A stretch of 28,709 nucleotides of DNA from JBOGWY01 sp050694015 (GCA_050694015.1 JBOGWY010000376.1:1-28709); one strand, 5' to 3'. Positions 14,500 to 23,868 are shown, counted from the first letter of the stretch. The notes: generated from the sequence alone by a model not told the origin. Numbers and translations are program-made.

Positions 14500-16011
14500 A
14501 TGACCACCGATGGGCCCCGTACCGTCAGCGCCCTCGCGACCGCGACCGGCGATCTGACGAAAGAGATCCGCGGCGACGCGGCGATCGAGGTGACCGGCGT
14601 CGCGTACGACTCGCGCGCGGTGCGGCCGGGCGACCTGTTCTTCTGTGTGCCCGGCGCGACGACCGACGGACACGAGTTCGCGGCCGCGGCGGCGAACGCG
14701 GGAGCCGTGGCTCTGTGTGTCGAGCGGCCTACGGGGGCCGGGATAATCGAGATCGAAGTGAGCGATGCGCGGCGCGCTATGGCACGTATTTCGGCTGCGT
14801 TCTACGGGAACCCGTCGGCCGACATGCTCGTGCTCGGCGTCACCGGAACGAATGGCAAGACGACGACCGTGTACCTTCTGGACTCGATCCTCGCCGCCGC
14901 GGGTCACACGACAGGGCTCATCGGGACGATCGAGACGCGCGTCGCGGGTGAGGTCCGTCCCGGCGTTCGCACGACACCGGAGTCACGCGATCTCCAAGCT
15001 CTCTTCGCCGAGATGCGAGATCGGAGCGTCGGCGCGGTCGCGATGGAAGTCACGTCGCACGCGCTCGCGATGCATCGTGTCGAGGGAGTTCGCTACGCCG
15101 CCGCGGCGTTCACGAACCTCTCTCAGGATCACCTCGATTTCCATGCCGACATGGACGATTACTTCGCGGCGAAGCGCGGGTTGTTCGTGGCCGGTCGGAC
15201 CGAGCGCGCCGCGATCAACTCCGACGACCCGTGGGGACGACGTCTGCTCGAACAGATCGAAGACGTACCCGCTGTCGCGTACGGCGTTGCCGAGGACGCG
15301 GATGTGCGGGCCTCCGATGTCGGTCTGCGCGCCGACGGCAGCGAGTTCGTGCTTCATGCGTCGGGTGCCGAGGTCAAGATCGTCACGACACTGATCGGCG
15401 CGTTCAACGTCTACAACTGCCTGGCCGCCGCGGCCACCGCTGTGGAGGCAGGGATCGAGCTCGACGCGGTCGAACGAGGGATCGCGACGCTCGAGGCGGT
15501 GCCGGGACGCTTCGAGGCGATCTCGATGGGCCAGCCGTTCGCCGTGATAGTCGACTACGCGCACACGCCCGATTCGCTCGACAACGTGCTGCGTGCGGCT
15601 CGACGCCTGTCGGTGGCCGGGGAGGGCGAGGGCCGCGTCCTGTGCGCGTTCGGCTGCGGAGGCGATAGAGATCGATTGAAGCGCCCGCTGATGGGCTCGG
15701 TCGTGGCGCGCCTGGCGGACGTCGCGATCGTCACGTCGGATAACCCCCGGAGCGAGGACCCGATGGCGATCATCGACGAGATCCTCGAGGGCGTTATCGC
15801 GGAATCGCCCACCGGTCCCGACGCGGTCCTCCCGGACCGGCGCGAGGCCATCCGTCATGCGATCGCGGCGGCGCTACCGGGAGACGTCGTCGTGATAGCG
15901 GGCAAGGGCCACGAGTCGGGGCAGGAGTTCGCCGACAGAATGATCCCCTTCGACGATCGCGACGAGGCTCGTGCCGCCCTCCGGGACGCGGGCTGGGGCG
16001 GTGCCGCGTGA
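14500..16011 (+). CDS. murE: UDP-MurNAc-L-Ala-D-Glu:meso-diaminopimelate ligase MurE
   Basis: MurE adds the third amino acid of the peptidoglycan stem in the cytoplasm, using ATP. Domains in order: N-terminal UMP-binding region (GVAYDSRAVRPGDLFF), central ATPase with GVTGTNGKTTT (K120), the SHALAMHRV segment, and a C-terminal domain with DNPR at 414-417. DNPR is the signature of meso-diaminopimelate-adding MurE, so a DAP-type wall is predicted. I chose the ATG at 14500 (503 aa); an in-frame GTG at 14479 would add seven residues. Neither has a Shine-Dalgarno. A six-codon ORF starting inside the ftsI stop (TGATG) ends at 14489. The stop overlaps the mraY start; murF, normally between them, is absent. 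Confidence 0.96.
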   Translation: MTTDGPRTVSALATATGDLTKEIRGDAAIEVTGVAYDSRAVRPGDLFFCVPGATTDGHEFAAAAANAGAVALCVERPTGAGIIEIEVSDARRAMARISAAFYGNPSADMLVLGVTGTNGKTTTVYLLDSILAAAGHTTGLIGTIETRVAGEVRPGVRTTPESRDLQALFAEMRDRSVGAVAMEVTSHALAMHRVEGVRYAAAAFTNLSQDHLDFHADMDDYFAAKRGLFVAGRTERAAINSDDPWGRRLLEQIEDVPAVAYGVAEDADVRASDVGLRADGSEFVLHASGAEVKIVTTLIGAFNVYNCLAAAATAVEAGIELDAVERGIATLEAVPGRFEAISMGQPFAVIVDYAHTPDSLDNVLRAARRLSVAGEGEGRVLCAFGCGGDRDRLKRPLMGSVVARLADVAIVTSDNPRSEDPMAIIDEILEGVIAESPTGPDAVLPDRREAIRHAIAAALPGDVVVIAGKGHESGQEFADRMIPFDDRDEARAALRDAGWGGAA

Positions 16012-17051
16012 TCTACATCCTGGTCGCCGGGGTCGTGGGACTCACGATCTCGTTGTTGGGGACTCCGGTCGCGGTGAAGATGTTCCGCCGGCGTGGATGG
16101 GGGCAGCTGATCCGGGAGGAGGGGCCGCAAGCCCACTACGAGAAACGTGGGACGCCGACGATGGGCGGCCTGGTGATCCTGCTGGGAACGGTGCTGGGCT
16201 ACACGCTGGCGCACGCGCGGCCGGACGGTTTCGATGTCCCGCGTGACTCCGGCGTGCTTGCGATCGTCACGATCGTCGCGTTCGGGATCCTCGGTTTCAT
16301 CGACGACTTCATCAAGATCCGGATGGCGCGCTCGCTCGGTCTGCAGAGCCGCGCGAAGTTCCTGGGCCAGCTCGTCATCTCTCTCGCGTTCGGACTGGTG
16401 GCCGTCCACATCGTCGATATCGGGACCGACGTGTCGCTGTTCCGCTCGACCGCGCTGAACCTCGGCATCCTCTTCTATGTATGGGTCTTCTTGATGATCG
16501 CCGCGTCTTCGAACGGCGTGAACCTGACCGACGGTCTCGACGGGCTCGCAGTCGGTTCGGCGGCACAGGTCATCGCGGGCTTCGTCGTGATCGCGTTCTG
16601 GCAATTCCGCCACCCGGTGTTTTACGACCTATCCGCGACGGGAACGGACCCCTTCGACCTCGCGCTCGTGGCCGCGGCGTTGTTCGGGTCGTGCGCCGGT
16701 TTCCTGTGGTGGAACACGGCCCCCGCCAAGATCTTCATGGGCGACACCGGCTCGCTGATGATCGGCGGCGCGATGGCGGTCCTCGCGATCCTGCTCAACA
16801 CGCAGCTGCTCCTCGTGTTGCTCGGGGGCTTGTACGTCGTCGAGACGCTCTCGGTGCTGATCCAGGTGGCCGTCTTCAAGCGGACCGGCAGACGCGTCTT
16901 CCTCATGGCGCCGATCCACCATCACTTCGAGCTCGCCGGGTGGGCCGAATACACAGTGATCGTTCGTTTCTGGGTCCTGTCGGGCCTATCGGTCGCGTTC
17001 GGGGTGGGTCTGTTCTATGCCGATTTCTTATCGAAGGGCGGCGCGCAGTGA
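16008..17051 (+). CDS. mraY: Phospho-MurNAc-pentapeptide transferase MraY
   Basis: A 347-aa polytopic inner-membrane enzyme, with about ten hydrophobic helices, that transfers phospho-MurNAc-pentapeptide to undecaprenyl phosphate to make lipid I. Family motifs are present: HYEKRGTPTMGG near the N-terminus, FIDDFIKI with the catalytic and metal-binding aspartates, NGVNLTDGLDGLAVG, NTAPAKIFMGDTGSL and PIHHHFELAGW. The GTG start lies in GTGA shared with the murE stop, as expected for coupled translation. Confidence 0.97.
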   Translation: MIYILVAGVVGLTISLLGTPVAVKMFRRRGWGQLIREEGPQAHYEKRGTPTMGGLVILLGTVLGYTLAHARPDGFDVPRDSGVLAIVTIVAFGILGFIDDFIKIRMARSLGLQSRAKFLGQLVISLAFGLVAVHIVDIGTDVSLFRSTALNLGILFYVWVFLMIAASSNGVNLTDGLDGLAVGSAAQVIAGFVVIAFWQFRHPVFYDLSATGTDPFDLALVAAALFGSCAGFLWWNTAPAKIFMGDTGSLMIGGAMAVLAILLNTQLLLVLLGGLYVVETLSVLIQVAVFKRTGRRVFLMAPIHHHFELAGWAEYTVIVRFWVLSGLSVAFGVGLFYADFLSKGGAQ

Positions 17052-18412
17052 GCGAGTTCGTGGGACGGCGCATCCTCGTCGTGGGCCTGGGGGTGAGCGG
17101 GTTCAGCGCCGCGCGCGCGTTGCTAAAGCTGGACGCAAAGGTACGCGTGACTGAATCGAACTCGGGGCCCGCGGTGCAGCAACGCGCCGACGCGTTGACG
17201 GCTCTGGGGGTCGAGGTGGAGATCGGTGGCCACGACCTCGCGTTACTCGATGCCGACCTCGCGATCCTGAGTCCCGGCGTCCCTCCCACCGCCCCCGTGG
17301 TGCTTGCGCTCCGCGACGCCGGCATCGAGGCATTCAGTGAGGTCGAGCTTGCCTACCGGCTCGGGCAGTGTGACTTCCTGGCTGTGACCGGCACGAACGG
17401 CAAGACGACCACGACCAGTCTGCTCGCCGCGATCCTCGAGGAGGCGGGCGTTCCAACCGCCGCCGCAGGGAACATCGGCTTCCCGCTGATCGATGCGATC
17501 GCCGGCGTTCCCTCGGGCGGCGCGATCGCGCTCGAGGTATCGAGCTTCCAACTCGCCGCTATCGAGCGTTTCCGCCCGAAGGTCGCGGTCCTCCTGAACG
17601 TGGCCGAGGACCACACCGACTGGCATGGATCGTTCCGCGACTACGCCGACGCGAAGGCGCGCATCGTTTCCAACCAGACCGGCGACGACATCTTCCTGCC
17701 GAACGCGGATGACGATGAGGCGATGGCCGTCGCGGCGCGGACGGCGGCGCGAGTCGTTCCGTTCTCCGCGGCTCGGTCGATCTCCGAAGGCGTTGGCGTG
17801 GAGACTGGCTCTGTGCTGTGGCGAGGCGACCCGATCATCTCCGTCTCGGATGTCCCTCTGCCGGGCATCGCCGGCCTCGAAGATGTTGCGGCCGCCACCG
17901 GCGCGGCCCTCGAGTACGGCATCGACCCGAAGCCCGTCGTGCGCGCGGTCATGGGGTTCCGGCCCCTCGCGCACCGACTCGAAGTGGTCGCCGAGTACGA
18001 CGGCGTGACCTACATCGACGATTCGAAGGCCACGAACCCGCACGCCACTCAGGCCGCGGTAAAGGGTCTCAAAGATGTCGTGTTGATAGCCGGCGGTCGC
18101 AGCAAGGGCATCGATCTATCGGCGCTCGCGACCACCGTGCCGCCCGTCATAGCCGTGGTCGCGCTCGGCGAGGCACGCACCGAGGTGGAAGAAGTGTTCG
18201 ACGGTCTCGTGCCGGTCGACTCGGTGAACTCGATGAGCGAGGCGGTTGATCGCGCCGCCGCCAGATCCGTACGCGGAGGATCCGTCTTGCTGTCGCCCGG
18301 CTGTGCGAGCCTGGACATGTACGAGAGCTACGTCGTGCGCGGCGAGGACTTCGCGCGCTCGGTGAAGGAGCTGATCCGGACGCGAGCCGAAGGGGGAAAC
18401 GATGGCGACTGA
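17048..18412 (+). CDS. murD: UDP-MurNAc-L-alanine:D-glutamate ligase MurD
   Basis: A 454-aa cytoplasmic ATP-dependent ligase that adds D-Glu to UDP-MurNAc-L-Ala. The N-terminal Rossmann-like motif ILVVGLGVSGFSAARAL, the P-loop AVTGTNGKTTTTS (K119), the EVSSFQL and LNVAEDHTDWHGS segments and the C-terminal DDSKATNPHA are all present. The start is a GTG overlapping the mraY stop by four bases; longer readings in the same frame run back into mraY and are not credible. The end overlaps ftsW by 11 bases. Confidence 0.97.
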   Translation: MSEFVGRRILVVGLGVSGFSAARALLKLDAKVRVTESNSGPAVQQRADALTALGVEVEIGGHDLALLDADLAILSPGVPPTAPVVLALRDAGIEAFSEVELAYRLGQCDFLAVTGTNGKTTTTSLLAAILEEAGVPTAAAGNIGFPLIDAIAGVPSGGAIALEVSSFQLAAIERFRPKVAVLLNVAEDHTDWHGSFRDYADAKARIVSNQTGDDIFLPNADDDEAMAVAARTAARVVPFSAARSISEGVGVETGSVLWRGDPIISVSDVPLPGIAGLEDVAAATGAALEYGIDPKPVVRAVMGFRPLAHRLEVVAEYDGVTYIDDSKATNPHATQAAVKGLKDVVLIAGGRSKGIDLSALATTVPPVIAVVALGEARTEVEEVFDGLVPVDSVNSMSEAVDRAAARSVRGGSVLLSPGCASLDMYESYVVRGEDFARSVKELIRTRAEGGNDGD

Positions 18413-19592
18413 GAGCCGGGCTATCGGGAGACCGGCCCGCTCGCGTTCGAAGTCACGTGCGCTCGAGAAGGGCCATCCCGCCGCTCTGCTTATGGCGACG
18501 ATCGGCGCGTTGCTGTGCTTGGGATTGATCATGATCCTGTCGGCCAGCTTCGTTTCTTCGATGCACAGTCAGGGCTCGACCGACATCAGCAACGCGTTCA
18601 CCTTCTTCAAGAGACAGGCATTATGGGCAGTCATCGGCGTCGGTGCATTCGTGTTCTTCGCCCGACTCGACTACCGACGGCTGCGCGGGTGGGGTTACGT
18701 CATGCTGATGGTCGTCGTCGTCCTACTGTTCACGGTGTTGATCCCGGGCCTCGGCACGACGGTCGGGGGGAGCTCGCGCTGGTTGCGCTTCGGAGCGTTC
18801 CAGATCCAGCCGTCGGAGCTCGCCAAGCTCGCGCTGATCCTGTTCGCGGCGGACGTGTTCTCGCGTAAAGATGAGAAGACCTTTCGCGACCTACCTCACA
18901 CGCTGTTGCCGATGATGCCGGTCTTGGGTCTGCTCGCCGTGCTCGTGATGGCCCAACCCGACATGGGTACTACATCGCTGCTGGGGTTCATCGGGCTTGG
19001 CATGCTCTTCGTCGCCGGAGCGCCGATGCGTTACTTCGTGCCCATCGCCGGCCTCGGTGCGGTCGTCGCTGCGGCGGGCGCTCTCGCCGAGCCATACCGG
19101 CGCGCACGCGTGCTGGCGTTCCTCGATCCGTGGGCGGATCCCCTGAACACCGGTTACCAGACGATCCAATCGCTGATCGCACTCGGCTCCGGCGGGTTCT
19201 TCGGTGTCGGCCTAGGAGCCAGCCGTCAGAAGTGGCTGTACGTGCCGAACGCGCACACGGACTTCATCTACGCGATCCTCGGCGAGGAGCTCGGCCTGGC
19301 GGGAACGCTCGTCGTGCTGTCGATGTTCGGATTCCTCGCGTACCTCGGCGTGCGCGTCGCCAAGGCCGCCCCCGATCGTTTCGGGATGCTGATCGCCACC
19401 GGCATCACGATCTGGATAACGGCGCAGGCACTTGTGAACATCGGCGCGGTCACGGCGGCGCTACCGATCACCGGCGTGCCGCTCCCGCTCGTTTCGTTCG
19501 GCGGCACGTCCCTCGTCATCTCGCTCGTAGCGATGGGGATCCTCGTCAACATCGCGCGCCAGTCGAAGTTCTCTCGTAGCAGATCGCGTTGA
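18402..19592 (+). CDS. ftsW: Septal peptidoglycan polymerase FtsW (SEDS family)
   Basis: A 396-aa polytopic membrane glycosyltransferase that polymerises lipid II at the septum with FtsI. About ten hydrophobic helices follow a basic N-terminal tail. SEDS motifs are present: GGSSRWLRFG with QPSELAKLALI, AQPDMGT, GYQTIQSLIALGSGG, the catalytic-loop PNAHTDFIYAILGEELG (Asp of HTDF), and PLVSFGGTS near the C-terminus. The ATG is preceded by AAGGGGGA and lies inside the murD end. The C-terminus is short (ARQSKFSRSRSR), without the long tail found in some mycobacterial FtsW. Confidence 0.97.
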   Translation: MATESRAIGRPARSRSKSRALEKGHPAALLMATIGALLCLGLIMILSASFVSSMHSQGSTDISNAFTFFKRQALWAVIGVGAFVFFARLDYRRLRGWGYVMLMVVVVLLFTVLIPGLGTTVGGSSRWLRFGAFQIQPSELAKLALILFAADVFSRKDEKTFRDLPHTLLPMMPVLGLLAVLVMAQPDMGTTSLLGFIGLGMLFVAGAPMRYFVPIAGLGAVVAAAGALAEPYRRARVLAFLDPWADPLNTGYQTIQSLIALGSGGFFGVGLGASRQKWLYVPNAHTDFIYAILGEELGLAGTLVVLSMFGFLAYLGVRVAKAAPDRFGMLIATGITIWITAQALVNIGAVTAALPITGVPLPLVSFGGTSLVISLVAMGILVNIARQSKFSRSRSR

Positions 19593-20668
19593 AGCTTGTC
19601 GTTGCAGGGGGCGGTACCGCGGGGCACGTAAACCCCGCCATCTCGTTGGGGCGGGCGATGTCCGGGCACGAACTCATTTACCTGGGTACGGCTGCCGGAG
19701 CCGAGGCCGCTCTCGTTCCCGCGGCAGGATTCCGGCTGGAGACGATCGAGGTTCGTGGCTTCGACCGCTCGCGACCGTTCAGCTTGCCGGGGACGGGCGC
19801 TCGGGCTCTCGGCGCGATCTCCGACGCGCGACGTTTGCTGCGCGTGCTCCGGCCCGAGGCGGTCCTCGGCATGGGCGGATACGTGAGCCTGCCCGCGTGC
19901 GTCGCCGCGCGCACCTTGCGGATCCCCATCGTGCTGCACGAGCAGAACATCGTTTTCGGTCTTGCCAACCGTGTCTGCCGTCGGCTCGCACGCCGTGTCG
20001 CGGTTTCGTTCGAAGAAACGCTGGAGCTCGCGGGCCGCAAGGGCGTCTACGTGGGCAATCCTGTGTCGCCCGAAATCGTTTCGTTCGGTCGCGATGCCGA
20101 GCGACGACGCGGGCTCGAACGGTTCGAGCTCGAAGAGGACCGCAAGACGCTCCTCGTGTTCGGGGGCAGTCAGGGTGCGCAGCGCGTGAACGAAGCCGCG
20201 GCTGCGCTTGCATCGGCGTGGCGCGATCGCTCCGACGTGCAGATCGTGCACATCGTCGGACGCAAACAGGCGCCGCGCGAGCACGACTCCGGCGGCGCAC
20301 TGATCTACCGTCAGACCACCTACGTGGAGAGGATGATCGAGGCATATGCGGTGGCGGATCTAGCGGTGTGTCGCGGCGGCGCGACGACGCTCGCGGAGAT
20401 AACCGTCGTCGGACTGCCGGCGATCATCGTTCCGTACCCCTACCACCGCGATCGCCAGCAGGAGCTACAGGGTCGCGTGCTCGAGCGAGCCGGCGCGGGA
20501 ACCGTTCTACCCGACCGGGAGACGACGGCGGACCGCCTCGCCGCCGAGATAGAACGAGTGTGGTCCGACGAGGGCAGACTGACGGCCATGACGATCGCAT
20601 CCAAGAACCTGGGCCGTCCCGATGCCGCCGAGCGACTCGCTGCGGTGATCGAGGAAGTGGCCGCGTGA
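19589..20668 (+). CDS. murG: Lipid II synthase MurG (GlcNAc transferase)
   Basis: A 359-aa peripheral membrane glycosyltransferase (GT28) that adds GlcNAc to lipid I. The N-terminal glycine loop GGGTAGHVNPA, the GMGGYVSLP segment, the HEQNIVFGLANR segment, and the C-terminal nucleotide-sugar site (GGSQGAQRVN, then CRGGATTLAEIT and PYPYHRDRQQELQG) are intact. The start is TTG in TTGA, overlapping the ftsW stop by four bases; MKLVVAGGGTAG at the very N-terminus fixes it. Confidence 0.96.
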   Translation: MKLVVAGGGTAGHVNPAISLGRAMSGHELIYLGTAAGAEAALVPAAGFRLETIEVRGFDRSRPFSLPGTGARALGAISDARRLLRVLRPEAVLGMGGYVSLPACVAARTLRIPIVLHEQNIVFGLANRVCRRLARRVAVSFEETLELAGRKGVYVGNPVSPEIVSFGRDAERRRGLERFELEEDRKTLLVFGGSQGAQRVNEAAAALASAWRDRSDVQIVHIVGRKQAPREHDSGGALIYRQTTYVERMIEAYAVADLAVCRGGATTLAEITVVGLPAIIVPYPYHRDRQQELQGRVLERAGAGTVLPDRETTADRLAAEIERVWSDEGRLTAMTIASKNLGRPDAAERLAAVIEEVAA

Positions 20669-22032
20669 AGCTGCACGAGGCCGCACGCGTCCATTTCGTC
20701 GGCGTCGGCGGGGCCGGGATGTCCGCGATCGCGAAGGTCCTGCTGGAGCGCGGCGTCACCGTGTCGGGTTCCGATCTCAAACGCTCGCGCGCGGCGTCGA
20801 TGCTCGAAGCGATGGGAGCGACCGTGGATATCGGCCACCGCGCCGACCACATCGACGGTGCCGACGTCGTAGTGATCTCGAGCGCGATCCCGCAGTCGAA
20901 CGTGGAGCTCGTCCGAGCGCGCGAGCTGGCCGTGCCGGTGATCGCGCGCGGGGATGCGCTTGCCGACCTCATATCCGACAGTCGCTCGATCGTCGTGGCA
21001 GGGACCCACGGCAAAACGACGACCACATCGATGGTGGTCTCGGTGCTGTTGTCGGCGGGCCTCGATCCCACATATCTCATAGGAGCCGGTCTCAATGACG
21101 TCGGCACGAACGCGCGTTCCGGGCGGGACGACATCGCGGTCGCGGAATCGGACGAGAGCGATGGGTCGTTCCTTCGTCTCGAACCGTACGTCGGGATCGT
21201 CACCAACATCGAGGTCGACCACGTCGACTATTGGGAGACCGTCGAGAAGTTGCGGGACGCGTTCAAGACGTTTCTGAACGCGACGCGTACCGACGGCGCC
21301 GTGGTGCTACCGGTGGACGAGATCGATCTCGTTACGGAGATGGGGGCGACGGGACGGCGCGTGATCACGTTCGGCACGGATGGCGACGTCGCGGCGACGG
21401 ATGTCGTGGTCGAACCCGCGGCGACCCGCTTCACGCTGACCGTCACGGGGCAGAGTGTGGACGCGGCTTTGACGGTCCCCGGTCTGCACAACGTCTCCAA
21501 CGCGCTCGCCGCCGCGGCTGCGTGCGCCGCGGTCGGTCTGGACGCCGTCGCGATCGCGCGCGGCCTCGCCGGCTTCCGCGGTGTCGAGCGGAGGTTCCAG
21601 ATCCGCGGTCACTCCGGTGGGGTGACGGTGATCGACGACTACGCGCACCACCCCACGGAGGTGAAAGCGACGCTCGCCGCGGCTCGCCCCGGACCGTGGG
21701 AGCGCGTCGTGGCCGTGTTCCAACCGCACCGCTACACACGCACCGCTGCCTTCTATGAGGAGTTCGGCGACTCGTTCGCCGATGCCGACCGCATCGTCAT
21801 CACCGACGTGTACGGCGCCGGAGAAGAACCCGTGCCCGGAGTATCGGGGAAGCTGATAGCGGACGCGGTGTGCGAGAGGTTGCCGGGACGACCGGTCGTG
21901 TACATGCCGCACCGCGCCGACCTCGTCGCTTATCTGGCGAAATCCTCGCGACCGGGCGATGCACTCCTTACTCTGGGGGCCGGCGACGTGAACTCCGTCG
22001 GTGAAGAACTCCTCACGAGATTGGCCACATGA
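20665..22032 (+). CDS. murC: UDP-MurNAc:L-alanine ligase MurC
   Basis: A 455-aa cytoplasmic Mur ligase that adds the first stem residue, L-Ala. Features: VHFVGVGGAGMSAIAKVL with the N-terminal glycine loop, the P-loop AGTHGKTTTTS (K117), AESDESDGSFL, and the C-terminal VIDDYAHHPTEVKATL and FQPHRYTRT. The GTG start overlaps the murG stop by four bases; the long upstream reading in the same frame runs antiparallel-free through murG and is a shadow. Confidence 0.97.
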   Translation: MKLHEAARVHFVGVGGAGMSAIAKVLLERGVTVSGSDLKRSRAASMLEAMGATVDIGHRADHIDGADVVVISSAIPQSNVELVRARELAVPVIARGDALADLISDSRSIVVAGTHGKTTTTSMVVSVLLSAGLDPTYLIGAGLNDVGTNARSGRDDIAVAESDESDGSFLRLEPYVGIVTNIEVDHVDYWETVEKLRDAFKTFLNATRTDGAVVLPVDEIDLVTEMGATGRRVITFGTDGDVAATDVVVEPAATRFTLTVTGQSVDAALTVPGLHNVSNALAAAAACAAVGLDAVAIARGLAGFRGVERRFQIRGHSGGVTVIDDYAHHPTEVKATLAAARPGPWERVVAVFQPHRYTRTAAFYEEFGDSFADADRIVITDVYGAGEEPVPGVSGKLIADAVCERLPGRPVVYMPHRADLVAYLAKSSRPGDALLTLGAGDVNSVGEELLTRLAT

Positions 22033-22994
22033 ATCTGAAGGCGATCGCCAACGAGTGGGCCGGACGCGTCCGGGGTCGGGTCGCGCTCGATCACCCGCTG
22101 GCCGGACTGACGACGTATCGGCTGGGCGGGCCGGCCGCGCTCTATCTCGAACCCGAGGATGCAGACGACGTCGCGGCGCTCGCCGACGTCCTTCACGATG
22201 CAGGCGAGCACGTTCCCCTCCTTCCTATGGGTCGTGGTTCGAACATGGTCATCTCCGATCAAGGCTTCGACGGCATCGTCATCAGGCTCGGCATGAAGTT
22301 CGCCTGGATCCGCGCTAAGGCGGGAGACGGTGCGGCGGCGACCGGGATGATCGCCGGAGCGTCGACCTCGCTGCCGCTGCTCGCCAACTGGGCCGCCCGG
22401 CGTTCACTTACCGGGATGGAGTTCGCGGTCGCGATACCGGGGAGCGTCGGTGGTGGTGTGCGCATGAACGCGGGGGCGCACGGGACCGAGATCTCCGACA
22501 CGCTGGAGTCGGTGCAGCTGTTCGATCTCGTCGAGCACCGGATCGCCACCCTCGGCGCCGGGGACCTCGGCCTCAGCTACCGCCGGTCGAACCTCACCTC
22601 GGACCAGGTCGTGCTCGATGCGACTTTCGACCTAACACCGGGTGATGAGGCCGACATCAGGGACAGCATGGAGACGTATCGGCGCCACCGCGTCGAGACC
22701 CAGCCGGGTGCGCTTCAGAACGCCGGGAGCGTCTTCAAGAACCCCGAGGGTGACTGGGCGGGGCGCCTCGTCGAGGCGGCCGGGCTGAAGGGATTCAGGG
22801 TCGGAACGGTCGCCGTGTCCGAGCTTCACGCCAACTTCTTCGTGGCGGAGGACGGGGGCCGTGCGCAAGACGTCTACGACCTCGTGTATCTCGTCCGCGC
22901 CCGTGTGCAGGAGCTGTTCGGCGTCGATCTGGAGCCCGAGATCCGCTTCGTCGGCATGTTCGAGGCTCCGGAGCGGTCCCGGGGGCCGTGGTGA
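22029..22994 (+). CDS. murB: UDP-N-acetylenolpyruvoylglucosamine reductase MurB
   Basis: A 321-aa FAD- and NADPH-dependent enzyme that makes UDP-MurNAc, the precursor of the Mur ligase series. The FAD-binding part holds LTTYRLGGPAALYLEPED and LPMGRGSNMVISDQGF, then GMEFAVAIPGSVGGGVRMNA. Substrate motifs are YRRSNL, NAGSVFKNP (catalytic Ser) and SELHANFFV, and the terminal EPEIRFVG supplies the acidic residue. The start is ATG in ATGA with the murC stop, and the end overlaps ftsQ. Lying between murC and ftsQ is a common place for murB. Confidence 0.96.
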   Translation: MNLKAIANEWAGRVRGRVALDHPLAGLTTYRLGGPAALYLEPEDADDVAALADVLHDAGEHVPLLPMGRGSNMVISDQGFDGIVIRLGMKFAWIRAKAGDGAAATGMIAGASTSLPLLANWAARRSLTGMEFAVAIPGSVGGGVRMNAGAHGTEISDTLESVQLFDLVEHRIATLGAGDLGLSYRRSNLTSDQVVLDATFDLTPGDEADIRDSMETYRRHRVETQPGALQNAGSVFKNPEGDWAGRLVEAAGLKGFRVGTVAVSELHANFFVAEDGGRAQDVYDLVYLVRARVQELFGVDLEPEIRFVGMFEAPERSRGPW

Positions 22995-23836
22995 GCCGCA
23001 CCGCCCCCTCGGTTCGCGCCGAGGTCAAAGAACGCGTCCGCACCGACCCTCGCATCAGCCGCCGTCGTAAAGCGGTGGCCCGAACGCGACGCCGGCGTGC
23101 GATCGGGAGCACGGCGTTCCTCATCGGCCTTGCGGTGCTCGTGTGGATCGCGTTCTGGTCGCCTGTGTTGAACGTGCGACGCATCGATGTGGTGGGGGAC
23201 AGGAGAACCTCGGCGGGCGACGTCCGCGCTGCCGCTGCCATCGACGGCGATGACAACCTTCTGCTGGTGTCCACCTCCGATGTTGCGGCACGCGTGCGCG
23301 CTCTGCCGTGGGTGCGGAAGGCACGCGTCGACAGGCGACTCCCCGGGACGGTGCGCATCAAGATCGTCGAGCGGAGGCCGGCGATGGTGCTCACGTCCAC
23401 TGCCGGCACCTGGACGATCGACGCGCGCGGACGCGTCCTCGATGAGGGAGCGGCGGGCAAGGGATTGCCCACGCTCACAGGAACCGAGTACGACTCCGCC
23501 GTGCCCGGGGACCGCATCGAGACGGAATCGCTCCTCGGCGCGCTCAAGGTGTGGCGCGAGCTCCCGCGCCGCATCCGGGGACGCGTCGCGGCGATCTTCG
23601 CACCGACCCTCGAACGCATCTCGTTCGCGCTCGACGACCAGACGATCGTCCGCTACGGACGACCCGAAAGCATCCGAGGCAAGAACGCCGTTCTCATCTC
23701 CCTGCTTCGCACGCTCGCGAGAGAGGGGCGCCGCGTCGCCTACGTCGACGTCCGCGTCCCCACCAACCCGGCCCTCGGCCCCCCCGTCGTGGCGACGCTG
23801 CCCACCCCGGGCGTCACCCCCGCCCCCACTCCCTAG
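22991..23836 (+). CDS. ftsQ: Cell division protein FtsQ
   Basis: A bitopic divisome protein of 281 aa (282 if the preceding GTG at 22988 is used). A very basic cytoplasmic tail (SRRRKAVARTRRRR) precedes one membrane helix at about residues 40-57 (STAFLIGLAVLVWIAFW). The extracytoplasmic part begins with a POTRA domain (LNVRRIDVVGDRRTSAGDVR) followed by the FtsQ beta domain (PWVRKARVDRRLPGTVRIKI). The C-terminal tail is Pro/Thr-rich and probably disordered. It links FtsL and DivIC to the septal synthase. GTGA overlap with murB favours 22991. The gene is followed by a 209-base gap before ftsZ. Confidence 0.94.
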   Translation: MSRTAPSVRAEVKERVRTDPRISRRRKAVARTRRRRAIGSTAFLIGLAVLVWIAFWSPVLNVRRIDVVGDRRTSAGDVRAAAAIDGDDNLLLVSTSDVAARVRALPWVRKARVDRRLPGTVRIKIVERRPAMVLTSTAGTWTIDARGRVLDEGAAGKGLPTLTGTEYDSAVPGDRIETESLLGALKVWRELPRRIRGRVAAIFAPTLERISFALDDQTIVRYGRPESIRGKNAVLISLLRTLAREGRRVAYVDVRVPTNPALGPPVVATLPTPGVTPAPTP

Positions 23837-23868
23837 TACCGCTCTGCGTAGCGGGTCGCGCGCACCCG

